Shown one piece after another: positions 54,366 through 64,000 of a stretch of DNA of 64,000 nucleotides. Source of the stretch: Elmis aenea (Eukaryota > Arthropoda > Insecta > Coleoptera > Elmidae); assembly GCA_947652605.1 (NCBI GenBank), contig OX393577.1, positions 70,580,108-70,644,107 on the forward strand, given 5' to 3'. Position 1 is the stretch's first letter, and the number at the start of each line of letters is the position of its first letter. Under the pieces are notes generated by a model, which did not search any database, had not been told where the DNA came from, and saw only the letters and a program-made list of their open reading frames with translations. A program made the position numbers and the translations under genes.

Positions 54366-54431
54366 GACGCGTTAACGAGATATAACAGACGGAAAAGCAC
54401 GCCACTATCGATATAATTGAAATTGCTGGAG
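54366..54431 (+). other. Exon-like segment, weak
   Basis: A good acceptor (TGTGTTTCTGTTGCAG, ending 54365) precedes a less AT-rich segment that ends at a donor-like GGAG|GTAAAG (54431/54432). All three frames contain stops. The first is open for 16 codons (DALTRYNRRKSTPLSI, then TAA), so it could be a terminal coding exon with a 3' UTR (AATAAA at 54474), an untranslated exon, or a chance signal. No upstream partner exon on this strand was found. Confidence 0.22.
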
Positions 54432-54649
54432 GTAAAGTCAAGTCACATCGAATTTGTGAGAGCGCTCTTGTCAAATAAATCCAAACTGTCAATAGCCTGG
54501 AAACCACAACATTGATGTAGAGGGATGTTGAGTCAAGTTGCTACTTGAGCATCGCAAATTCATTTTTTAACGAGGCGAAATCGAATATCCATGGAGATAC
54601 TTTTGAAAAAAAACGTCTTTGTATCTTTGTGGTTGTGGAAATTGGTATT

Positions 54650-57600
54650 ATCTTGAAGAATTGCTTTTCAAAAACAATAAAGTGACGAGGGAATTAGTGT
54701 TAAACATGTAATAATTTTAAAAAGATTATTCGTGGCTGTTATTTACGGTTCTTTGCTGAGAAAAAAATATACAACACTGCTAGGTTTTCAAAACTTTTAT
54801 TTCAAAATTATTTTCTTTCGCTTTGCATCAGTAATTGCAATTAGCTTCAGTAAATTTAAACTTCAATTGATTTTCTTGTTTATGTTTTTGCGTCCTCGTC
54901 CAACTTGGCCCAAAGAACTTCTTCGTTTGAACCCTATCGTGTTCCCGTCTTATTTATCTTCTTTTACCTAATTTTATCGAGAAAACAAGTCTTTATTTGT
55001 AGCAAACAACTCACCTACCACAGCGATAGTATCAAAAATGTAAATCTAATTACAGGCTTGGCCCAGCAATCAAGTTTGTGGAAATCTGACAGAGGATGCG
55101 AAATAAACGTGGCTTAAGGCCAAAAGTTGCTTCTAATTTTGTTATTAAATTACTATCTCATACCCAAGTTTTAATTGCTATAATAAAGCAATAATGTGAA
55201 AGAACGGATTAAATTACAGAGTAATGGAGACTCTGCTACCGCGCTTTTAGTAATTTTGTTTTGAAAATTAATAGATATGTTTACTTGAACACACAACTCA
55301 AAGAGTAATTTGTTCTGTCTTTGAAGAATGTAGGTCAAAAAACATTTTGCTTGACGTAAGATAGAGTTCAAATGTAAGAACACGCATTTTTTTTTGCAAT
55401 TAAGTGGAAAATAAATCAGATTTTAATTCAAACCATGTGCTAAAGCAATTATTTTTATCGAGACAAGACAATACTTTTGTTACAGTTGCAACATTAATTA
55501 GGACACTATCATTAAGGTTATATATTTGGGTAAAAGGATAAAATCCGTAAAAGCTGTATTAAGACAAATTGTCCGTTACCAAAATACACAACATAAATAA
55601 CAATATACCTACAGGATCCGAAAGTAAGGGGTATTATAAGAAAAGTCGTTAATATCAAGCTAAAAAGACCCACAATAAATCCACAATAAAATGGCTTCCG
55701 TTCCAACTTCAAGATAAATAAATAATTTTATGTCAAAATTGAATATGTACCCCCCATTATTAATCCTTATCAGCCAACAGTCAGGTCCAGATAAACCCCA
55801 TGCTGGCAGCGAATGCGATTTATAATCATGTTTTGACTTTCACATTTCGAAAGACGCTTGTCAGAGACTGCCACCAAGTTCAATAATCACACATTTCTGC
55901 AAAATATTGTCCGTATTAAAACTACAATACAAATAAATGTCAAAGTAACTTAAGGAAAATCTATTTCTTTTAAAACTTGCGTGTTTTGCACTTCGTACAA
56001 TTGTGAACTTAGCAAGAATAAATGTTTTCTTGACAATAAAGCTTTACATTGTCTGCAACAACGTTGTTTGTCATTCGTTGCTATCTAAAAAACACTGTAA
56101 TATAGAAGCGCTTTTCAGGGAATGAAATTCTTTTATTGAAAGAACAATATCTCAGATATGTTATTTTTAATATATTTTTCAAGCTATAACGTTCATTTAT
56201 CTCTTTATTACGAAAAATTGATTTTTTTGCCAATTTAAACAGCATTAAACCAATTTTGTTGAATTTATAAATTGAGGTATATATTTTGATGATTCGAAAT
56301 ACCAAGCCAACAGTTTTTAAATTCAATTTTCTGACATATCAAATATCCCCAGTAAATATTATACAAAACCTTTACGGATAGTCTTTCAAGTGCTGTAGAT
56401 TTGTTGTATAAGTATATTGCTTAAAATGTATTGTTGAAGGCAAACTTTTACAGAAGTTATCTGAAATATACAATTCAGCTAGCAAAAACATCGATTTAAA
56501 CTTCGAGTGTCATTAACAACTTCCTGAAAATTAGATCTTCACTTAAAAGTTAATTTAACTTGTTTCATACTTCTTAATTCGCTCGTAATCTGAAGGATTT
56601 TGTGACGGTTTTTAACACAAATAAAAATTTTCATGTCCCAGCTTTATTAATTTACAACTTGTGACAGAAATATTGGTTTTATTTGACGTAACAACAGTTA
56701 GTTAGTTAAGACTTTCTTTCGTAATTACGTTTGACAAGTTTAATAGTTGCAGAAAGTATGTTTATGGGGAAAGTTTTTGTAGAAGCAAAGAGAATTGTGA
56801 TAGAAATTAAAATTCCCTTAATCGTTAATCTTTTCCGCTTATAACCCACTCAAAACAATCTTTACTTATGAAGTGTTGTAATTTAATGTAGTTATTACGA
56901 TTTGAATTATAACATAAGCGTAAATTTTCCCGTACAAAATGATATAATCTGTTTCACAGACTGATTGATAACTTGTGTTTAGATTCTAGCGTGGAAATTT
57001 AGAAAAATCTTCAAACACTTCTTTTCATTGCTAGTTTAAATTAAACTTATGATTTGATGAAAGACACCAAACACACAAAAAAAAATCTTTAAACGCATGC
57101 ATTCCAAAGATATTTACATCTTTCCTTCAACATTACGCTTTCTGAACTACTGACAATAAAATAGGACGATTAATTGTGAATACATAAATAATTACAGCTC
57201 TGTCTGTTGCTTGAAATATCATGCAAATGAGAATTTTAAGAGAACGAGTAAATTAATTATACAACTGCTTGCAGAATGTGTCAAAAAATATCTCTGCCAA
57301 CAAAAATTATGAAATGCACGCTGCACACTTTGGATAAGATTTTATCACAAGAAATATTTCTGATTTACTTTTACATAGCAACAAATTTAAATACACAAAC
57401 TTTTTTGTGTTTAGGTAGTAATTAAACTTCCTCTAAACTAAACCATTTAGGGAGTTGTACACTCACACATGGCTATTGTTTAACCTGCATGCATTTATTT
57501 GCTATCTTGTCCCAATAATGATCATTAAAACAAACTAATTCGACCACAATGCTACGTTATATCTGCTAATGTAATTTTGATAAATCGTAGCTCGAATATA

Positions 57601-60600
57601 AACCCGTTGTGTATTTGTTTGCTAAAAGATAATTTAATTGTATACAATCCCGTCATTGTTGACGTACAATGGCTTTAATTTTTTAAGCTTATAAAGCATT
57701 TTCAGATTTGGAAAAGCTATTTGTGAGATAATTCTAACAAATGCGCGTCTATAAAAAAAAAATTTAATTAATTGAAAGTTTGTACATTTTTGAACCGTCT
57801 GAATAGATTGAGATTACAATAAATATTTTGAAATATTTAATTTGGAAGGTAGGTATCTACTCTCAATTTTTTAACATCCACTTTTTTGTGGTGCCGGGAG
57901 CAAACCCAATTTTTTAAATTTTACAGCAAATCTAAACTTTAGAAATGTATTTTTCGCACTACACATAGTAATTAAGTTATTGCGAACGCGGTTCGAAAAC
58001 ATTTTTCTAAACGCGTACAGGCAATTTTAATACACAAAATTAAAGCCGATATAAACAGGTCACGCATAACCATTAAACGTAAGGAGGTTACAAAAAAAAT
58101 GGTATTAAAACCTAACTTACAGTAAATAACCTAGCATTTTGTATAGACGTGAGACCAATTAAAATTGCTACATTTTCTTTACGCTAAGAAAAAAAGTAAT
58201 AAAGTCAAGATGCTGTTACGTCTTTAAACTGTTTTTGGCAAAAATAGAAAGCAAATAGCTTAAAGCCTTAATGCGTATTAGGACCCTTACAATTATCTAA
58301 CCTCGGAGGCTTTAAATAACGAAGAAAAACTTATACCTGAATTATATTTTTAAATAGATCACGAATACCAAAGGTTAAAACAACTCAAAATTTAATTTAA
58401 AAACACCTCATATAGTAATGTATATAAAAATACATAATTAGGTCAAATATATTAACTGACGGAACAAATTATTGCAAGTGCGTTATATACATTACATCAA
58501 TTCATTATCCTCCTAAATAATAATCAGACTTATTAACAATTTTTACAACTAGGGACGGTTTTCATAGAGTAATTTAATTTAGAACATCATATTGATCATT
58601 TGGATATAATACACAATTTCCCCAAAAGCAATTAGTACTGAGGAAGTATCAATGCATAATTTATTGAAATATCGACTCTCTATTTTTGAATGTTCCTTCG
58701 AAATGGGTACAAATGTTTTTAGAAAATGAGAGCACACATTGAGTTTATAATGAGAAATGTTTGAATTATTTAAGTGACTCGTTTCAGACATAATACGTTT
58801 AATTAACACAAATCACTTACCTTATTATCTAGGAATTGATTCTTAAAGAAAATCTATACCAGTTTTGAGACATTCACAACTCACTCAGTAGATTATTTAT
58901 TTTTATAATCAAGTAAGGAACTAATCTGCTGATGAAGAGACAGACGTGAGTCTCGAAACTGCAATAGATTTTTTTCTAGAATCGATTCTTCTTAGAAATA
59001 AGACAAATTATTTGTGAATTAAACTTTAATTCTCTTCGTTTTTAGAAAATCACTAACAAACTTTTATCATGACAACTTTCAAGTCAGTATAAATTATAAC
59101 GTGTTGATTAAAACTAAAGTTTATTTACTAAGTTGCTTAAGAAATAATTAATATTAGGCAACATCCTAACATAAATAATTATCATGTTTAGTATTGTTGC
59201 TATAGATCTGTATCAAACAGATAATAAAATATTTATCAAAACAGGTGTAACTACGTAGAAATCAATATGAAGTTTCCATAACTCATACTGCCACATCAGA
59301 AGATTACTAAATGTGCAACAAATGTTTTTAAAAAAATTAATGATTTAAACTTTTAATGGCCTTAAATCATAAAATAGTTTTTTACTAAAAGTTATTTAAA
59401 AAATTGAACTTCCTTAGATAAACTCTTCGAAACATTAACTTTTAATTGCACTCTCAAAGAAATTAAATATATTAATATTACAAAATAAAATATCATACTG
59501 CTAAACTTTAATTTTTGTGGACACTTTTTCTTCACACAATCATACCAAAAAAAAAATTGTTACAAAAGCATAACAGCTTAGGAAATCCCTATTATAATCC
59601 TAGAGACACGTTCATTCATGCTTCACATGGCTAATTTTAAAATTTCAGTGTAGCAGTAACTTTATTTTCGTCTATTGGGTCAAAGACCCCTCCATTCATC
59701 GTATAAAGCGCTAAATATAATTTTACATATTGCATATGCTATACTTAACTCCGTAATTTTTAAAACTATTGTCCTAGGTTAGTGCCCCTAGCAGAAAACT
59801 AATAATAACACAAACAATAACCCTTGGGATAGCGTTAAGATGATAAAAATGTATTTTTAATGTAACTTATTTAAGAATAAAAATAATTTCAACTGTTTTA
59901 ATCATATTTTAATGAATAAATAGTAAAATTATAGAATCAAAAATGTTTGCTCTAAGTAATGTTCTGTAATAATATCTTATGGAGTTATGTAAGTAAATTA
60001 ATGCAATTTTTAATAGATGCATATATTTATTCATTTAAATTTTAATTATTTCATTAAACTTATTCTCAAAAATTTGATGCTGTAGAGAATTTTTTGAAAA
60101 TAAACTAATTCGTGTTTAAAATTGCAACATTTAAATCAATAGCTAAACTTAATTTTTTTTTTATTGCAATTAAACTTGTAATAATTAAAATATAGCAGTA
60201 AGTCGTGGCTACCATAATTTAAATTGAAAAGCGGAAAAATATCGAGTGTAAACATACTATATAGACTTAGTGCTGCCACGTAACGGCGATTTTCCACAGC
60301 AAGTTAGAACAGATTTTCGAACGGTTTGTTCTCCTGCTAAAACACAGCAGTCTGCATTTCTGACTTTAGCAGTTTTCTTTTTAACAGTAACTAAAAAATA
60401 ATCGTAGTTTTGGTGTTATACTTAAATAGATCTAGCTAGGCATCATTTTCGATGATAAGACATTTTAAATTAATCCTTAAGATAATGCTATTGTTAATCA
60501 AAGCAACTAGAAAAAAGCGTAGACCAAAATCATGAAGTATATTAAAAAATCAATATTGCTATCTTAAACCAGTTGTAATGTATATATGTATAAATGTATA

Positions 60601-61169
60601 GTCCAGAGACTTTATCATAATAAATGTATTATATTAAAATTTGTAATCTTTTAATAAAAAATATATAACACAACATTCATTACAAGACTATAATCTAAAA
60701 TTTTTGTATTAGATTTTTTTTTCGCAATTTTATCCATCGTTTCCTTTAAAAAAATTTGTAGGGGTTGATGTGTTCCTGGCATCAAAAATGTATTTAAATG
60801 ACCACATATTCTTTAAATTTTAAATCTGTGGCAATTTTAAGGGACCTTCAAGTTTAACCTACTTGAAAATTATTTAACGTTTTTTTTTAAGTTGAGATTG
60901 CATAAGATTTTTAAAATGTATGCATAAACTTTGTATCTGAAACATTTTCATGTGTACAAAACCACTTTAAAGCATTAAAAATTCTTACGGGGTTTATGCC
61001 GCCTTATGCCTTTAGTAAATCTATGAACATTTGCCCAATAAAATCCAAAATATCTTAAAGCTTTAGATATAATAATAAAATATAAAGCACAAGTTGGTAA
61101 CTTGTTAATAAAGAGCACAACGTAAATACGTTAACATTATTTATTACAACCTCATGTTTAGAGTTGCTC
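54650..61169. other. AT-rich intergenic stretch upstream of the RRM gene
   Basis: No convincing exon was found; ORFs such as 54732-54971 or 58579-58809 (minus) have no supporting features. The hammerhead-like core at 58929-58959 is the only structured element noticed. Sequence from about 59000 to 61100 is especially AT-rich with many homopolymer runs. Confidence 0.45.
58929..58959 (+). ncRNA. Hammerhead-ribozyme-like core motif (partial)
   Basis: The order CTGATGA (58929-58935), a stem-loop GAGAC/GTCTC with an 8 nt loop (58937-58954), then GAAAC (58955-58959) matches the conserved CUGANGA-stem II-GAAA core of hammerhead ribozymes. An extra A (58936) lies between the first box and stem II. 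No clear stem III with a GUH cleavage site follows within about 60 nt, so self-cleavage is doubtful. Such motifs are known in Penelope-like retroelements and retrozymes. A direct repeat GAATYGATTCTT flanks it (58833-58844 and 58979-58990). Confidence 0.35.
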
Positions 61170-61395
61170 CAAGGCCGAATTTAAGACGAGTAACGCCCTG
61201 CCTAAGCTAAACTTTTTTTTGGGACATTTTGCAGAAAAGATTGCTTACGAGGTCGTAGCTTCAATAAAAATGTAACAAAATAAACATTTTTTAATACAAA
61301 TTTAATAGCATAATATTAACCATATTTGTGAGGCCCTTCCAAATAAGAGGCCCCAAGCTACAGTTTGTCTTGCTCATTGTGTAAATCCGATCCTG
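61170..61395. mobile_element. Diverged hAT-like MITE copy upstream of the RRM gene
   Basis: The left end CAAGGCCGAATTTA and the right end, reverse-complemented as CAGGATCGGATTTA, match the 50.2 kb element's termini. The inner right part also aligns: GAGGCCC, then AGGCCCCAAGCTA, AGTTTGT and GTAAATCC in the same order. At 226 bp it is longer than the 185 bp copy, with AT-rich extra sequence in the middle. No clear target duplication remains, so it is older. It ends about 240 bp before the start codon of the three-RRM gene and may form part of its promoter region. Confidence 0.7.
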
Positions 61396-61635
61396 ATTAA
61401 CACGGAATAAAATGCTAGTGTTCATTGGAGGAAAAAAAAACTGATGAAGCTGTCTGTAAACTGCAGCCCATCAACACATACAACTCGTGTAAAGATTATT
61501 ACTGAGTAACTTCTGGACTTCGTTGGGATCATTCGTGAAACTACTCTGGTGGGGTTGTTTGCGAACTACATCCCGTCAGTAACGATAATTCATCGGAGCG
61601 GTAGGTACTGCCCAATCATTCTTTAACGATCCAAA

Positions 61636-63688
61636 ATGGATTCCAAAAGAACAAGCATAGAACAGAATACGATTAAAAATAATTCTCTCACTATTAAACA
61701 AGTTCCCAGCGACATTTATAAATCAAATGAAAGACGCAGTAAAAGATTATTAGATTTAATTGATCGTACCGGTTATCCCATCATACAGACAAATGGACAA
61801 CGTACCTTTGGACCACCACCAAATTGGATAGGTCCAAGTCCACCTAAAGGTTCTGAAATATTTGTCGGTAAATTGCCGCGGCATATATTTGAGGACACCC
61901 TGGTACCACTTTTCTCAAAAGTGGGTACCATTTTTGAAATGCGACTGATGATGAATTTTGCTGGGCTGAATCGGGGGTACGCTTTTGTCAAGTACTTTAA
62001 CCAAGAGGACGCCAATCAGGCGGTGCGAAAATATAACCATTACGAAATTTGCCCACACGTTTTTATCGGCGTATACAAATCCGTAGACAACTGCCGCCTG
62101 TTTGTCGGCGGCATCCCATCGACCAAAGCCAAAGAAGAGGTCCACGAAGCGCTAAGCCAATATGTGGATGGCCTCACCAACGTTATTATGTATCAAGCAT
62201 ATTTTAATAAAGTGGAAAACAGGGGATTCGTTTTCGCAGAGTTTGATAGTCACAAATCGGCCGCTATGGCACGTCGCAAACTAGGACATGGCTCCCTAAT
62301 TCTTTGGGGAGAAAAACTTTCCGTGGATTGGGCCGATCCCCTTCCAGAAGTCGATCCATACGTCATGTCCAAGGTGAGCAAAAAACATTTTTTTTTAGCA
62401 ATTTACATTGAAGAGTTTTGTGTACCACATAATTCGCCAAAAAATTAAGCTGCAATTTTTTGCCAATTTAACCACATCTCTATATCTTTTACGAAGCGAG
62501 ATCCCTAGAGTGCGCCGATTTGAGTGGTGCATCTGCACAATAAAAGCACTAAAAAACTGCGTTTCTTTTGTTACAGGTAACTAAGCTGTATATTCGCAAC
62601 CTGGAAGTTAACATGAGCCACATGGATCTATGGACGAAACTTGCCCAACACATCCCACAATTTAACATTGTGAAAGTTCACAAAGTTATGGATTACGCAT
62701 TCGTGCACTTCACATCTAGAAAAAATGCTGAACATGCCCTCAATGTACTTCAAGGTACTAGCCGAAGCAATGTTTTGCAACTTTAAACATTTTTAAAAAT
62801 TTACAGGGCAGTGGTTTGGCGCCAATCAAATCGAAGTTACCTGGGCTAGACCTAAAATTTACAGCAAAAAGCATCGCATGAATGCTACCCCGGAAAATTT
62901 TTGCACGTAAGTATTTTTTCGCCAGGGGCTGACTCAAAAAAAAAGGCGATTACATCGTAAATTATTTAATTTGCAGATCTTTGCCACCCAGAATGCGTAA
63001 GCAAGTATTGATGAAAGCAAAAGGTCCAGATTATGTTTATAACAACCTATATGATTCAAATCCAGACAACATCTACAATTTTAAAAGCCCTCAATTATTG
63101 CATGGTTCTTCAATTTATGGTTGCAGCGCAGAAAGTACCTCATTCTTCAGGGGCGATGAATCTGTTGTGGTAAGATTTTTTTAAATTTTAGGAGTAATTG
63201 CCTAGCGTAAAAAACCGAAGAAAATTAATTTTTGTTTATTAATTAAGTTCAATTTTTAAACATCTAAATACAACTAAATGAGCTTTGGAGGGTTAGCACA
63301 GCACGCCTTATTAATTAATTTTGATTTAAAAGTGATTTTTTTTTATAACGGTCCAAAAAAACTTTACAAATATGCAATTTTAAATATTTACAATTTTCCT
63401 TAAAAAAAATGTAATTATTGATAGTTTTAACTACCTATCCATAAATATTATTCATCTTATAACTTCTATTTCCAAAATGTTGGCAATTACTTTAAATTCA
63501 CGATTTTTTAAATTTTTTTTAGTTTTGCGATATAATCACTATTTCCACAAAATACGTTTAATATGGTTGATCATGCTTATCGTGTTTTTAATAATCTGTT
63601 GCAGAATGTTACAAATCTCAACATGTTTTCCATCCCCAATGTGCCTTTGGATATCCAAGAAGTCTTTGCTGCCAGCCTTAAATTGTGA
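61636..63688 (+). CDS. Three-RRM RNA-binding protein, A1CF/RBM46/RBM47/DND1 family
   Basis: Five exons join in frame: 61636-62373, 62577-62754, 62807-62906, 62977-63169 and 63605-63688. All four introns (203, 52, 70 and 435 bp) are GT-AG. The product is 430 residues. RRM1 has RNP2 IFVGKL (75-80) and RNP1 NRGYAFVKY (112-120). RRM2 has LFVGGI (155-160) and NRGFVFAEF (195-203). RRM3 has LYIRNL (250-255) and DYAFVHF (285-291), closing with IEVTWARP in exon 3. Before RRM1 the segment RTGYPIIQTNGQRTFGPPP matches the family's conserved pre-RRM motif. Known family members bind mRNA: A1CF and RBM47 assist C-to-U editing, while RBM46, DND1 and fly Tut act on germline mRNAs. The start was chosen because CAAAATGG is a good insect context and no upstream exon is seen. 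The tail of about 110 residues is shorter than in vertebrate RBM46 and A1CF, and no double-stranded-RNA-binding domain is visible. An initiator-like TCAGTA lies at 61576. Which paralogue it matches needs a tree. Confidence 0.93.
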
Positions 63689-64000
63689 AAAGAATTGATA
63701 ATATATTTTATGACTTTTTTACGCTACGACACTGATTATTCTAATGGTCATTTTAAAGAATCAAATTTGATGTTTTGTTTAATTTTTGTAATGTATATTT
63801 CATTTAATAAAATAAATTGTTAGAGCACCCAAAAACCTGTTTTTTTTTCCTAGGCAAACCAGTAAAAAATAGTTAAACAAAAACAGCAAATATAACATCT
63901 AAATACAATTTAATAAGACTTAAAGCGTGCGTACAAGAAGCCTTATTTATTATTTTGATTTTAAAGTTAATTTTCTTTGATAACCGTTTCCAAAACTAAC
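63201..64000. repeat. Direct repeat bracketing the last exon of the RRM gene (offset 635 bp)
   Basis: Intron sequence from 63259 aligns with sequence from 63894 at a constant offset of 635. AACATCTAAATACAA is at 63259 and 63894, GCCTTATT at 63305 and 63940, and ATAAC at 63345 and 63980. Similarity seems to start earlier, near CCTAG at 63201 and 63849, with small gaps. The second copy runs off the window edge. The unit between the copies contains the terminal exon. Confidence 0.75.
63806..63816 (+). other. Poly(A) signal of the RRM gene
   Basis: Two overlapping AATAAA hexamers (63806-63811 and 63811-63816) lie about 120 bp after the stop codon at 63686-63688. This is the usual place for a cleavage and polyadenylation signal and supports 63605-63688 as a terminal exon. 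Confidence 0.65.

Noticed and set aside
54732..55117. Two overlapping plus-strand ORFs of 79 and 70 codons
   Set aside because: Phe/Leu/Ile-rich AT-driven composition with no splice or start context.

Overview
The window looks like AT-rich eukaryotic nuclear DNA from an insect. A beetle is plausible, because one gene has very short 50-70 bp introns, a CAAAATGG start context and an AATAAA poly(A) signal, but the order is an inference. Nothing bacterial, viral or organellar was recognised. Most of the 64 kb carries no convincing open reading frame and reads as intron or intergenic DNA. The short ORFs scattered through it are what AT-rich sequence gives by chance.

Right end (about 61.4-63.8 kb, + strand): one complete five-exon protein gene. 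Its product has three RNA-recognition motifs and belongs to the A1CF/RBM46/RBM47/DND1 family. All splice junctions can be read and give a 430-residue protein. An old hAT-type miniature element lies just upstream. A direct repeat with a 635 bp offset starts in the last intron and returns downstream of the stop codon, running off the window edge.

Left and centre (about 9.7, 17.1 and 41.5 kb): three GC-rich islands stand out from the AT-rich background. The 17.1 kb island holds an exon-like minus-strand segment with strongly GC-biased third positions. The 9.7 kb island has a good start codon followed by 23 codons and a splice donor, also on the minus strand. Both end in the same splice phase and encode a final Ile-Pro. 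They look like alternative 5' coding exons of one large minus-strand gene whose body lies beyond the left edge. The 41.5 kb island has three identically oriented CACGTGTT boxes, an 11-mer shared with the 9.7 kb island and an adjacent TATCGATA cluster. It looks like a promoter, strand unresolved.

Between these: a 185 bp hAT-like MITE with an intact 8 bp target duplication (50.2 kb), a degenerate ACTAAGGAC minisatellite (52.7-53.0 kb), a 99 nt pre-miRNA-like hairpin (22.1 kb), a 139 bp element with 14 bp terminal inverted repeats (14.0 kb), and a hammerhead-ribozyme-like core (58.9 kb). Long gene-free DNA around an alternative-promoter gene fits a regulatory or neuronal/developmental locus, but that is inference.
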